A DNA stretch of 64,000 bases. It comes from Sinorhizobium sp. B11 (lineage in GTDB: Bacteria > Pseudomonadota > Alphaproteobacteria > Rhizobiales > Rhizobiaceae). A model generated the notes under the pieces. It did not search any database. It worked only from the letters and a program-made list of their open reading frames with translations, and had not been told where the DNA came from. Below are positions 50,137 to 58,598 of this stretch, piece by piece. The DNA lies in the NCBI GenBank assembly GCA_039725955.1, contig CP091034.1, positions 2,108,001-2,172,000 on the forward strand. The letters run 5' to 3'. Numbering within the stretch: the first letter of the stretch is position 1; each line of letters opens with the position of its first letter. Position numbers and translations under genes: made by a program.

Positions 50137-50958
50137 CTAATGCCCGCCATCACTGCCGAGAATGGCCGAAAGCAACCGCCCTTCCAGCTCCGCGAGCGCG
50201 GGATTGCCGTGACGACGCGGATGCGGATAGGGAATGGCGAGATCGAGCGCGATGCGGCCTTCTTCCAATACGATGACCCGGTCGGCCAGATGCACCGCCT
50301 CGCTGACATCGTGGGTGACGAGTACGGTGGTGCAGCCGAGTTCGCGCCAGACGCGGTTCAGCAATTGCTGCATGCTGATGCGGGTCAGTGCATCGAGTGC
50401 ACCGAGCGGTTCGTCGAGGGCCAGAATGCCGGGTTTGCTGACAAGCGCGCGGGCCAGCGCCACACGCTGGCGCTGGCCGCCGGAAAGACGCGCCGGCCAT
50501 TCGCCGGCTTTTTCGGCGAGCTGAACTTCGGCCAGCACAGCCTTAGCTTCTTCCAGCGCCCGCTTCTTTTCGATACCTTCGCCGAGACCGACGACGACAT
50601 TGTCTGCGACACTGAGCCAGGGAAGAAGCCGGGGCTCCTGGAAGACGATGCGGGCATTGGGCTGCGTATCGCTGCCATCGGCTCCTTCGAAGCGCAACTC
50701 ACCATCAGTTGGCTCATCGAGGCCCATCAGGATGCGCAGCAGCGTGCTCTTGCCGCAGCCGCTCTTGCCGATGACCGCGACAAACTGGCCGGCGGGAATA
50801 TGCAGGTTGATGCCACGCAATACCCGGTTGGCACCAAAGCTCTTTTCGAGGCCCGAGAGTGTGATGGAGGCAGCGCCCTCGCCGGCGGCGATCGGCTGAT
50901 GCTCGACATATTCGGCTGTATCGACGGGATGGAAACGCTCACGCGAGATGACGGTCAT
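50137..50958 (-). CDS. ssuB: Aliphatic sulfonate ABC ATPase SsuB
   Basis: 273-residue ABC ATPase of the nitrate/sulfonate/taurine group. Walker A GKSGCGKST, Q-loop VFQEPRLLPWL, signature LSGGQRQRVALARA, Walker B ILALDEPLGALD, switch His in VLVTHDVSE. Last gene of the ssu cluster, 11 bp after the permease gene. AGGAG precedes the ATG at 50958. Powers uptake of organosulfonates. Confidence 0.9.
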   Translation of the reverse strand: MTVISRERFHPVDTAEYVEHQPIAAGEGAASITLSGLEKSFGANRVLRGINLHIPAGQFVAVIGKSGCGKSTLLRILMGLDEPTDGELRFEGADGSDTQPNARIVFQEPRLLPWLSVADNVVVGLGEGIEKKRALEEAKAVLAEVQLAEKAGEWPARLSGGQRQRVALARALVSKPGILALDEPLGALDALTRISMQQLLNRVWRELGCTTVLVTHDVSEAVHLADRVIVLEEGRIALDLAIPYPHPRRHGNPALAELEGRLLSAILGSDGGH

Positions 50959-50969
50959 CGCACTAACTC

Positions 50970-51806
50970 CTATTTCGCGTAAGCCGGGTTCCACTTGAGC
51001 GTCCGGCGCTCAACGGCACGAGCGACGACATCGGCGAGCTTGCCCAGAACCGCATAGATGACGAGCGCCAGCACCACGACATCGGTCATCATGAATTCGC
51101 GGGCATTGTTGGCCATGTGGCCGATGCCGGAGGAAGCGGCGATCGATTCCGAGACGATGAGCGTCAGCCACATGATGCCGAGTGCATATCGCAGCCCAAC
51201 GAAGATCGACGGCAGCGCGCCGGGGAAGATCACCTTGCGGAACAGCGTCCAGCCACTCATGCCATAGACCTTGCCCATCTCGATCAGGTCGCGATCGACA
51301 TTGCGCACGCCGTGGTAGGTGTTGAGATAGACGGGAAAAAGCACGCCGAGCGAGGTGAGGAAGAGCTTCGATTCCTCACCGATGCCGAACCACAGGATGA
51401 CGAGCGGGATCATTGCCAGATGCGGGATGGTGCGCAGCATCTGCAGCGTCGTATCCGTCAGTTGCTCCGAGAGTTTCGACACACCATTGGCAATGCCGAG
51501 CAGGAAGCCGATAGAGCCGCCGACAAGCAGGCCGGCAAAGGCGCGTGCGGCGCTGACCAGCACATCCTCGGGCAGTTGCCCCGAGATCGTCGTCGTCCAG
51601 AAGGCACTGGCGACATCGGCCGGAGACGGCATGATGCGCGAGGAAATCCAGCCGACGGAACAGCCGAGCTGCCAGAGTGCGATGATTGCAACCGGCACCA
51701 GATAGGGCAGCAGCCTGTCACGGCCGGGCAGCGGCAGGCGAAAGCCCGCCCTGCCCTTGTCGGTATCGGCGGCAACCCGCGCAAACGGCGTATCGAAAGT
51801 CGACAT
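50970..51806 (-). CDS. ssuC: Aliphatic sulfonate ABC permease SsuC
   Basis: 278-residue inner-membrane permease (SsuC/TauC family) with six helices. The EAA-like loop is VDRDLIEMGKVYGMSGWTLF, and the family stretch AFWTTTISGQLPEDVLVSAA lies near the start. It sits 89 bp downstream of ssuD and just before ssuB. Confidence 0.9.
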   Translation of the reverse strand: MSTFDTPFARVAADTDKGRAGFRLPLPGRDRLLPYLVPVAIIALWQLGCSVGWISSRIMPSPADVASAFWTTTISGQLPEDVLVSAARAFAGLLVGGSIGFLLGIANGVSKLSEQLTDTTLQMLRTIPHLAMIPLVILWFGIGEESKLFLTSLGVLFPVYLNTYHGVRNVDRDLIEMGKVYGMSGWTLFRKVIFPGALPSIFVGLRYALGIMWLTLIVSESIAASSGIGHMANNAREFMMTDVVVLALVIYAVLGKLADVVARAVERRTLKWNPAYAK

Positions 51807-51895
51807 GTATATCTTCCTCGCGCTTTGCTTCAGTGCAATTCCGGGAAACCGTGCGGAGTTTAGTCTCCGGAATTGCGTTGGTGACTGGCCCCCAA

Positions 51896-53071
51896 TCAGG
51901 AGCCGGAGACGACCTTCAGGTTGCCGCCATGGCTGCCACCGGCGAAAACCTTCTTGCGGCCGAACTCGTTGTTGAAGCTCAGACGCTGTTCGTCCCTCTC
52001 GATGCCGAGTTCGGGGAAGAGTAGTTCGGCAACGCGATAGGCCTCTTCCAGATGCGGATAGCCCGAGCCGATCACCGTATCGATGCCGACCTCCTGATAT
52101 TCGCGCAGGCGCGCGGCAACCGTCTTCGGCGAACCGACGAGGGCCGTGCCCGCGCCGGCGCGCACCAGGCCGATGCCGGCCCAGAGGTTCGGCGACACTT
52201 CGAGCTTGTCGCGGCGGCCGCCGTGCAGCGCTGCCATGCGCTTCTGGCCGACGGAGTCGGATTCCTTGACGAAACGCTCCTGCGCTTCGGCGATCGTCTC
52301 GTCATCGAGATGGCGGATCAGGCGGTCAGCGGCTTCCCATGCCTCCTCGTCCGTCTCACGGACGATGAAATGCAGGCGGATGCCGAAGGAGACGTCGCGG
52401 CCCTTGCCGACGGCGGCAGCGCGCACCTTCTGCACTTTTTCGGCAACCTGTGCAGGCGGCTCGCCCCAGGTCAGGTACTTGTCGACACGGCCGACGGCGA
52501 AATCGATGCCGGCATCCGAGGAGCCGCCGAAATAGAGCGGTGGGCGCGGAGACTGCACCGAGGGGAATCCGAGGCGCGCATCGGTCGCCTTGATATACTT
52601 GCCGTCATAGCTCGCGACACCCTTTTCCAGCAGTTCTTCGAAGACATGAAAGAACTCGTCGGCATGGGCGTAACGCTCGTCATGCTCCAGATGGATGCCG
52701 TCACCGGCAAGCTCGGCTGGGCTGCCGCCAACGACGATATTGAGCAGCAGGCGACCGTTGGAGATACGGTCGAGTGTCGTGGCAAGGCGGGCATAATAGG
52801 CCGGAGATGCCGTGCCGGGGCGGATCGCCACCAGGAACTGCAGCTTCTCGGTCCGCGCGGCGAGCGCCGAAGCCATGACGAAGGATTCCTCGCAGGCAAC
52901 ACCCGTCGGCAGCAGCACACCGGAATAACCAAGACGGTCCACCGCCTGGGCAATCTGCGTGAGGTAACCGATCTCAGGCGCGCGGTTGAGGTCGGTGGAG
53001 CCGAGATAGGTGCCGTCGCCGGAGGTCGGGATGAACCAGAGGAAATTGATCGGGTCGGATGAAGCGGTCAT
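51896..53071 (-). CDS. ssuD: FMNH2-dependent alkanesulfonate monooxygenase SsuD
   Basis: 391-residue TIM-barrel luciferase-like enzyme. With FMNH2 and oxygen it cleaves alkanesulfonates to aldehyde and sulfite, giving sulfur for growth. Family marks are NFLWFIPTSGDGTYLGSTD at the N-terminus, IRPGTASPAYYARLATTLDR, LNIVVGGSPAELAGDG and YFGGSSDAGIDFA. The flavin reductase SsuE is not in the cluster. It lies between ssuA and ssuC. Confidence 0.93.
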   Translation of the reverse strand: MTASSDPINFLWFIPTSGDGTYLGSTDLNRAPEIGYLTQIAQAVDRLGYSGVLLPTGVACEESFVMASALAARTEKLQFLVAIRPGTASPAYYARLATTLDRISNGRLLLNIVVGGSPAELAGDGIHLEHDERYAHADEFFHVFEELLEKGVASYDGKYIKATDARLGFPSVQSPRPPLYFGGSSDAGIDFAVGRVDKYLTWGEPPAQVAEKVQKVRAAAVGKGRDVSFGIRLHFIVRETDEEAWEAADRLIRHLDDETIAEAQERFVKESDSVGQKRMAALHGGRRDKLEVSPNLWAGIGLVRAGAGTALVGSPKTVAARLREYQEVGIDTVIGSGYPHLEEAYRVAELLFPELGIERDEQRLSFNNEFGRKKVFAGGSHGGNLKVVSGS

Positions 53072-53119
53072 GAGCGCATTCCTTTCTTATAAATGTCTGA
53101 AATCGGTCCGGTTACCCGA

Positions 53120-54085
53120 TCAACTGGCTTTCGGATGCCACACGATATCGCTGATCGTGAGCTGCTTCGGCACGATCTTGAGTTTGTAGAAATCGTCGGC
53201 GAGCGCCTGCTGGTAGGTGAGCGCCGCATCCGGAACGAGCGAAACTTTGCCGAGGTCGGCCTGGCTGCGGGTGAGCGTAACGCGGGTGATATCGGCCGGT
53301 ACGCCGGTAATCTGGGCGAGCGCCTTCACCGTGTCGTCGAGATTGGCCTGTGCGGCCGCGCCTACCTTGGCAAGCTCGTCGATGACATCGACGATCACTT
53401 CGGGATTGGCGTTGGTGAAGGTGCTGTTTCCGAGGAAATACCCCCAGTTGTCGAGCAGGCCTTCCGAAGTCGTCAGCACCCTTGTTTGCGGATCGGCCTC
53501 GGCAACAGCGAAGAAGGGATCCCAGATCGCCCAGGCATCGATGCTGCTGGTCTTGAAAGCGGCACCTGCATCCGGCGGCGGCAGATCGACTTCGGTAATA
53601 TCCGACAGCGAAAGTCCTGCCTTCGCGAGAACCTTGAGGGCGAAATTATGGGCGCTGGAACCGCGCTTGTAGGCGACTTTCTTGCCCTTGAGATCTTCCA
53701 GCTTCTGGATCGGCGAATCCTTCTGTACCAGCAGGCCGTGGAAGGCAGCCGGGCCGCGATAGGCGCCGACATAAAGAAGATCACCACCGGCGGCCTGAGC
53801 AAAGAGCGGCGGCACATCGCCGGAGACGCCGAAATCGAGTGCGCCGGCGCCGACGGCTTCGAGCAGCGGCGGGCCGGAAGTGAATTCGTTCCACTCGACG
53901 CTTACACCCTTGGCCTCAAGCCGTTTTTCGAGTGCACCTGCAGCCTTGGCAAGCGGCAACACGCCGAACTTCTGCCAGCCGACCCGCAGCGTCGTGGCCG
54001 CAGCCTGTGCGGAGCGAACTTGCGGCAGAATGGTCGTTGCGGCCGCAGCACCGAAAAGCCCGAGCGTCTGTCTGCGTGTAAACAT
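53120..54085 (-). CDS. ssuA: Aliphatic sulfonate binding protein SsuA, copy 1
   Basis: 321-residue periplasmic binding protein with a Tat-like signal (MFTRRQTLGLFGAAAATTIL) and the SsuA core LRVGWQKFGVLPLAKAAGAL, FTSGPPLLEAVGAGALDFG. Directly upstream of ssuD. A paralogue of the same length is at 54442, and both have a 14-base shared element upstream. Binds aliphatic sulfonates for import. Confidence 0.9.
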   Translation of the reverse strand: MFTRRQTLGLFGAAAATTILPQVRSAQAAATTLRVGWQKFGVLPLAKAAGALEKRLEAKGVSVEWNEFTSGPPLLEAVGAGALDFGVSGDVPPLFAQAAGGDLLYVGAYRGPAAFHGLLVQKDSPIQKLEDLKGKKVAYKRGSSAHNFALKVLAKAGLSLSDITEVDLPPPDAGAAFKTSSIDAWAIWDPFFAVAEADPQTRVLTTSEGLLDNWGYFLGNSTFTNANPEVIVDVIDELAKVGAAAQANLDDTVKALAQITGVPADITRVTLTRSQADLGKVSLVPDAALTYQQALADDFYKLKIVPKQLTISDIVWHPKAS

Positions 54086-54441
54086 GAAATCTCTTCTCCG
54101 TCCTCGTGGCTTTCGGCCCTGCTTTTTTGCGAACCAAAGTCGCGAACCGGTCGCCTTTGGTCATGCGGAGATACTGGCATAGACGACCAATTAGATCGAC
54201 AATATCAATTTGCTATTCTAACTCGGTCTGGAGAATAATTTTGCCCGGTTCCGTGGCATGGGTATGCTCCCATGCCGCGGTTGCCCGGCCCTGCCCCAGC
54301 GCCACCCCAATCCGCAGGAGAGACGAGCTTGCTCAGATGCGGGCGACGTCAGCTACCTCGGCAGCTGACCTGGCTGGCTTGCCGGAGGCTGCCAGTTCGC
54401 CCAGGGGCTGACGAAATCAGCTACCTCGGCGGCTGACTTGG
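54086..54441. other. Intergenic region between the two ssuA genes
   Basis: 356 bp without a gene. Holds the shared upstream element (54189-54202) and a degenerate copy of the 3' end of the second ssuA with stem-loops (see 54347). Confidence 0.6.
54189..54202 (-). promoter_or_regulatory. Shared upstream element TTGTCGATCTAATT, copy 1
   Basis: On the minus strand, 104 bp before the ssuA copy 1 ATG. The same 14 bases occur at 55490-55503 before ssuA copy 2. Flanking bases are AT-rich and partly alike. A regulator site (CysB-like function) or promoter part is likely, and TTGTCG could be the -35 box. Confidence 0.5.
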
Positions 54442-54463
54442 TCAGCTCGCCTTCGGACGCCAG
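54347..54463. repeat. Two degenerate 48-bp direct repeats with stem-loops
   Basis: Repeat A (54347-54394) and repeat B (54415-54463) match at most positions. B covers the last codons and stop of ssuA copy 2. Each holds a stem such as GTCAGCT-N8-AGCTGAC. The unit may serve as terminator and may be the trace of the tandem duplication. Confidence 0.5.
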
Positions 54464-55407
54464 ACGATGTCGCCGGTAGTGAGCTTCTTCGGTACGATGC
54501 CGAGATTGTAGAATTCGTCGGCCAGCGCCTGCTGATAGGCGGCCGCCGCATCGCTTACCGTTGTCACGCTGCCGAGATCGGCGCCGGGACGCTGGAGCGT
54601 TACCCGCGTAACATCAGCGGGAACGCCCGTTATTTCCGAGAGCTCCTTGACCGTCTGTTCGAGATTGTCTTGCGCCGAGCGGCCGACCTTGGCGAGCTCA
54701 TCGAGCACGTTGACAATAACTGTACCGTTCGCGTCGGTGAAATCCTTGTTGGCGAGGAAGAAGCTGTAGGAATCGACGATGCCTTCGGCCGTCGTCAGGA
54801 TGCGTGCATCTGGATCGGCTTCTGCGATGGCGAGATAGGGATCCCAGATCGACCAGGCATCGATGCTGCCGTTCTTGAAGGCAGCAGCGGCATCCGGCGG
54901 CGCAAGATCGACCTGCTGCACATCCTCCGGCTTCAGCCCCGCCTTGCGCAAGGCCTTGACGGTTACGTTATGAGCGCTGGAACCGCGCTTGAAGGCAACC
55001 TTCTTGCCTTTCAGATCCTCCAGCGTCTTGATCGGCGAATCCTTGCGCACGAGGATCGCCGACCCCGCCGGGCTGCCGCGATAAATGCCGACATAATAGA
55101 GCGCCCCGCCTGCCGCCTGTGCAAAGAGCGGCGGCACGTCGCCCGTAGCCCCGAAGTCGAGCGCACCAGCGCCGAGCGCTTCAAGCAGCGGCGGGCCCGA
55201 CGTGAATTCCGACCAGCTGACGGTGACGCCCTGATCGGCAAGCCGCTTCTCGAGCGCCCCGCGGCGCTTGGCGAGCGCCAGCACGCCATTCTTCTGCCAG
55301 CCGATGCGGAACTCCGTTGCCGCAGCCTGCGCCGAGCGGACGGCTGGCAGAATGGCGGTGGCGGCTGCGGCTCCGAAAAGCCCGAGCGTCTGTCGACGTG
55401 TGATCAT
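54442..55407 (-). CDS. Aliphatic sulfonate binding protein SsuA, copy 2
   Basis: 321-residue paralogue of the protein at 53120, with MITRRQTLGLFGAAAATAIL as Tat-like signal and FTSGPPLLEALGAGALDFGA. The mature part differs at many positions, for example NGVLALAKRRGALEKRL against FGVLPLAKAAGALEKRL, so ligand range may differ. Lies upstream of the ssu cluster on the same strand and has its own copy of the shared upstream element. Confidence 0.9.
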   Translation of the reverse strand: MITRRQTLGLFGAAAATAILPAVRSAQAAATEFRIGWQKNGVLALAKRRGALEKRLADQGVTVSWSEFTSGPPLLEALGAGALDFGATGDVPPLFAQAAGGALYYVGIYRGSPAGSAILVRKDSPIKTLEDLKGKKVAFKRGSSAHNVTVKALRKAGLKPEDVQQVDLAPPDAAAAFKNGSIDAWSIWDPYLAIAEADPDARILTTAEGIVDSYSFFLANKDFTDANGTVIVNVLDELAKVGRSAQDNLEQTVKELSEITGVPADVTRVTLQRPGADLGSVTTVSDAAAAYQQALADEFYNLGIVPKKLTTGDIVWRPKAS

Positions 55408-55489
55408 CTCTATCCCCTTTTTCCGGCGAGCTGGTGTTCCTGCTGCGCTCGCTGCGTGTTTCGATGGGGAGATGATGATTTAGTCTATA

Positions 55490-55503
55490 AATTAGATCGA
55501 CAA
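55490..55503 (-). promoter_or_regulatory. Shared upstream element TTGTCGATCTAATT, copy 2
   Basis: Identical 14-base element, 83 bp before the ssuA copy 2 ATG. See copy 1 at 54189. Confidence 0.5.
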
Positions 55504-55672
55504 CTAATTTTGTCATATTCACGATATCTGAAACTTTCCAGACCCCGTTTTGTCGGGCTCGCAGAAATTTTGTTCCAACGGAGGTCGCTTCTCTCCGTCG
55601 AGTGGCTTTCCGCTGCCCGCCGTTTCCGCTAATCCTCTGACCCTGTTTGCAAGCGGTTATGGAGGACAGCAT

Positions 55673-56542
55673 ATGGCGAAAGTCGCTTTCATCGGTCTCG
55701 GTGTCATGGGTTTCCCGATGGCGGGACATCTGAAGACAAAAGGCGGCCACGATGTCACCGTCTATAACCGCACGTCCGAGAAGGCCGCCGCCTGGGCGGA
55801 GAAATTCTCCGGAAAGTCCGCCCCGACGCCGGCTGAAGCTGCCGAGGGCTGTGATTTCGTCTTCGTCTGCGTCGGCAATGACGACGATCTCCGTCAGGTG
55901 ACATCGGGCGAAAGCGGCGTGCTGAAGAGCATGAAGCGCGGCTCCGTTCTCATCGACAACACCACGGCAAGCGCCGAAGTCGCCCGCGAACTCTACGAGG
56001 CGGCCAAGGCAAAGGGTGTGGATTTCATCGATGCCCCCGTTTCCGGCGGCCAGGCAGGCGCCGAGAATGGTGTGCTCACCGTCATGTGCGGCGGTGACGA
56101 GGCCGTCTTCGAAAAGGCAAAACCGGTCGTTGACGCTTATGCCCGCATGGTCGGCCTGATGGGGCCAGCCGGTTCCGGCCAGCTGACCAAGATGATGAAC
56201 CAGATCTGTATCGCCGGCATCGTCCAGGGTCTTGCCGAAGCCGTGCATTTCGGCAAGCGCGCCGGCCTCGACATCGAGAAAGTGGTTGACGTCATCTCCA
56301 AGGGGGCGGCCGGCTCCTGGCAGATGGAAAACCGCCACAAGACCATGAATCAGGGCAAGTATGATTTCGGCTTTGCCGTCGACTGGATGCGCAAGGATCT
56401 CGGCATCGTCCTGTCGGAAGCACAGCGCAGCGGCGCCAGATTGCCGCTGACTGCCCTCGTCGACCAGTTCTATGGCGATGTTCAGGCGCTCGGTGGCAAC
56501 AGATGGGATACGTCTTCGCTGCTCGCCCGTCTCGAAAAATGA
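55673..56542 (+). CDS. 3-hydroxyisobutyrate dehydrogenase-like NAD-dependent enzyme
   Basis: 289-residue beta-hydroxyacid dehydrogenase. N-terminal Rossmann fold AKVAFIGLGVMGFPMAGHLK (GxGxxG with FPMA), substrate motif DFIDAPVSGGQAGAENGVLT, catalytic Lys region GSGQLTKMMNQICIAGIVQG. May oxidise 3-hydroxyisobutyrate or glyoxylate-type substrates. GGAGGA at -10. Its TGA overlaps the ATG of the following gene (ATGA), so the two are coupled. Confidence 0.9.
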   Translation: MAKVAFIGLGVMGFPMAGHLKTKGGHDVTVYNRTSEKAAAWAEKFSGKSAPTPAEAAEGCDFVFVCVGNDDDLRQVTSGESGVLKSMKRGSVLIDNTTASAEVARELYEAAKAKGVDFIDAPVSGGQAGAENGVLTVMCGGDEAVFEKAKPVVDAYARMVGLMGPAGSGQLTKMMNQICIAGIVQGLAEAVHFGKRAGLDIEKVVDVISKGAAGSWQMENRHKTMNQGKYDFGFAVDWMRKDLGIVLSEAQRSGARLPLTALVDQFYGDVQALGGNRWDTSSLLARLEK

Positions 56543-57222
56543 TCGGCCCGTCTTCGAGCGCAGCAGAGTTGATCGCGCATCTTCTAACGCTGCGCTCGGA
56601 AGACAATATAGCCGGCATGGCGCGTTTCGGCATCGTTACCGAAACCGCGATCGGCATTTCCAATCCCGATCTGCAGAGGATCGCCCGGCTCGCAAAGAAG
56701 AACCACGTCAGGGCAAAAGAGCTTTGGGCAAGTGGTATCCGTGAAGCGCGAATGCTGGCGTTCTACACGTTCGAGCCGAAAAGGCTGACGTATGCGGAGG
56801 CGCGCATCCTGGTGGCGGACTTCAACTCCTGGGAAATCGTCGACTGCGCCGCCGATGTCTTCGTCGAGGCCGATCTCGACGCGCTAATTCCGGAATTCGC
56901 CGCCGACAGCAGAGAATTCGTTAGGCGAACCGCCTTTGCCATGATCGCCGGCGCCGCCGTGCATCGCAAGAAGGACACGGATGAAAGCCTGCTGGCCTAC
57001 CTGTCGCTGATCGAAGCGCATTCCACAGATGACAGAAACTTCGTCCGCAAGGCCGTCAACTGGGCGCTTCGCAACATCGGCAAACGCAGCCGTGCCTGTC
57101 ACGCCCCTGCCCTGATGCTGGCCGAACGCCTTGCTGCCAGCGCCAACAAGACCGCGCGCTGGATCGGCAAGGATGCCGTCAGGGAATTGACGAGTGAAAA
57201 AATACTGGCTCGCCTAAGGTAA
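56539..57222 (+). CDS. DNA alkylation repair enzyme, AlkD-like (HEAT-like repeats)
   Basis: 227-residue helical-repeat protein of the DNA alkylation repair family. Typical stretches are RFGIVTETAIGISNPDLQRI, ELWASGIREARMLAFYTFEP, NSWEIVDCAADVF, and RTAFAMIAGAAVHRK. In AlkD-type enzymes this scaffold excises 3-methyladenine and 7-methylguanine. Residues needed for glycosylase activity cannot be confirmed by eye. Coupled to the upstream dehydrogenase by ATGA overlap. Confidence 0.85.
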   Translation: MIGPSSSAAELIAHLLTLRSEDNIAGMARFGIVTETAIGISNPDLQRIARLAKKNHVRAKELWASGIREARMLAFYTFEPKRLTYAEARILVADFNSWEIVDCAADVFVEADLDALIPEFAADSREFVRRTAFAMIAGAAVHRKKDTDESLLAYLSLIEAHSTDDRNFVRKAVNWALRNIGKRSRACHAPALMLAERLAASANKTARWIGKDAVRELTSEKILARLR

Positions 57223-57225
57223 TCC

Positions 57226-58158
57226 TCATTCCGCGGCAAGTGCAGCGCTGGTCGTAACGATCTGATGCTGCTTGGATTTTTCGACCAGGAAATCGATGAG
57301 CGCCCGCACTGCCGGCGGCATGCCCTTGGTCGTCGTGAAGACGAGATAAAACTGGCTCTCCACCGTCTGCCACTCCGGCAACACGCGAACCAGCCGACCG
57401 GACTGGAGGTCCGGCGCGCAGGCATGCTCGAGGATGAGCCCGTAGCCCACACCGGCGCGTGCGGCATCGAGGATAGCCGTCATGCTGCGGCAGGTGAGCC
57501 GAGGCTGATGCCGCACCACTTTCTTCTCGCCATCCGGTCCGACCAGTTCCCAGGTATGGAAGGACATCCAGGCGGTCATTGCGAGCGTCGGAGCATTACC
57601 GAGATCGTCGACGCTGGTGAGTTCACCCAGGCGTTCGATCAGCGAAGGGCTGGCGACGAGGATGCGCCGCGCACGGTCGAGCTTGCGCATTGTCAGGCTC
57701 GCCTGTGTTTCCGGCTCGCTCGCCGCGCGGACCTCGACATCGATGCGCTCGTTGATGAGATCCGTGCGCCGCTCGGAACCGACGACCTGCAGCTTGATCT
57801 TGGGGTAGCGCTCCAGGAATTCCGGCAGCACGGCTCCAAGGGAAATATCGATGAGGCCGAGCGGGCAGCCCATGCGCACAATTCCCTGCGGATCGGACTG
57901 GGCCTCCGTAATGATCGACTTGGCGCGATCCGCTTCCCTGAGAATCGTCTGGCATTGCTCATAAAAAGCCTGCCCGATCTCCGTCACCCGGAAGTGACGT
58001 GTGGAACGCTCGATCAGCCTCGCGCCGAGACCATCCTCCAGGCGACTGACGCGCCTGCTCAGCTTGGATCGGGGTATTTTTAGAGTTCGGCTTGCGGAAG
58101 CAAAGCCACCGCTGGAGACGACGGCGGCAAAATAGAAGTAGTCATTAAGATCGTCCAT
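57226..58158 (-). CDS. LysR-family transcriptional regulator
   Basis: 310-residue LysR protein starting MDDLNDYFYFAAVVSSGGFA. HTH is FASASRTLKIPRSKLSRRVS, followed by RLEDGLGARLIERSTRHFRV. Effector domain with MGCPLGLIDISLGAVLPEFL. Convergent with the AlkD-like gene, three bases apart. No divergent partner is present, so its target is unknown. Confidence 0.9.
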   Translation of the reverse strand: MDDLNDYFYFAAVVSSGGFASASRTLKIPRSKLSRRVSRLEDGLGARLIERSTRHFRVTEIGQAFYEQCQTILREADRAKSIITEAQSDPQGIVRMGCPLGLIDISLGAVLPEFLERYPKIKLQVVGSERRTDLINERIDVEVRAASEPETQASLTMRKLDRARRILVASPSLIERLGELTSVDDLGNAPTLAMTAWMSFHTWELVGPDGEKKVVRHQPRLTCRSMTAILDAARAGVGYGLILEHACAPDLQSGRLVRVLPEWQTVESQFYLVFTTTKGMPPAVRALIDFLVEKSKQHQIVTTSAALAAE

Positions 58159-58598
58159 TATCGAAACCTACCCGAGAGTAGTAATGAATGCCAGCCTCTG
58201 AAATGCTTATAGCGTCTCACCTGTTACGTTACAGTCACATTGTCGGCATCGAATCCCGACGGATGAAACCTGTCCCGATGAGCAAACTCGCCCGATGAAA
58301 TTGCATCACGAAAAGATGCACATCGCGCAACAAGATAGGGCGCGATTTACCGAGGCCAACGAATACGGCCATAATTTAAAAAGGTACGCGACGTTGGGAA
58401 ACCGGAGGAAAGCCTGCCGACAAGGTGAAACCGGTAAGCGTGGCGGCGCTCCTGGCTTCATGACCGCTTTCAACTGCAAAGGACTGGCCCAGCAGGGAAA
58501 ACCGGACCAGTCCCTCGTTACTGATCGGAGGTCATTCTGATCAGAAACTCGTGGGTTAGGAGACCCCCGGCACGAAGCCGGGGGTTCCGTCGTTCAAA
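58159..58598. other. Intergenic region with three stem-loops
   Basis: 440 bp between the LysR gene start and the porin stop. Short frames are open, but none has a convincing start or family. Stem-loops: GGACTGG/CCAGTCC (58481-58513), CTGATC/GATCAG (58521-58544) and the terminator at 58563. Confidence 0.5.
58563..58585 (-). terminator. Terminator-like hairpin after the porin gene
   Basis: ACCCCCGGC/GCCGGGGGT with a TTCGT loop on the minus strand, 14 bp beyond the porin stop. No T run follows, so it may stabilise the 3' end rather than stop RNA polymerase. Confidence 0.6.

Noticed and set aside
58295..58540. 81-codon plus-strand frame in the gap before the porin
   Set aside because: Low-quality composition, no ribosome site, overlaps stem-loops. 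Not supported.
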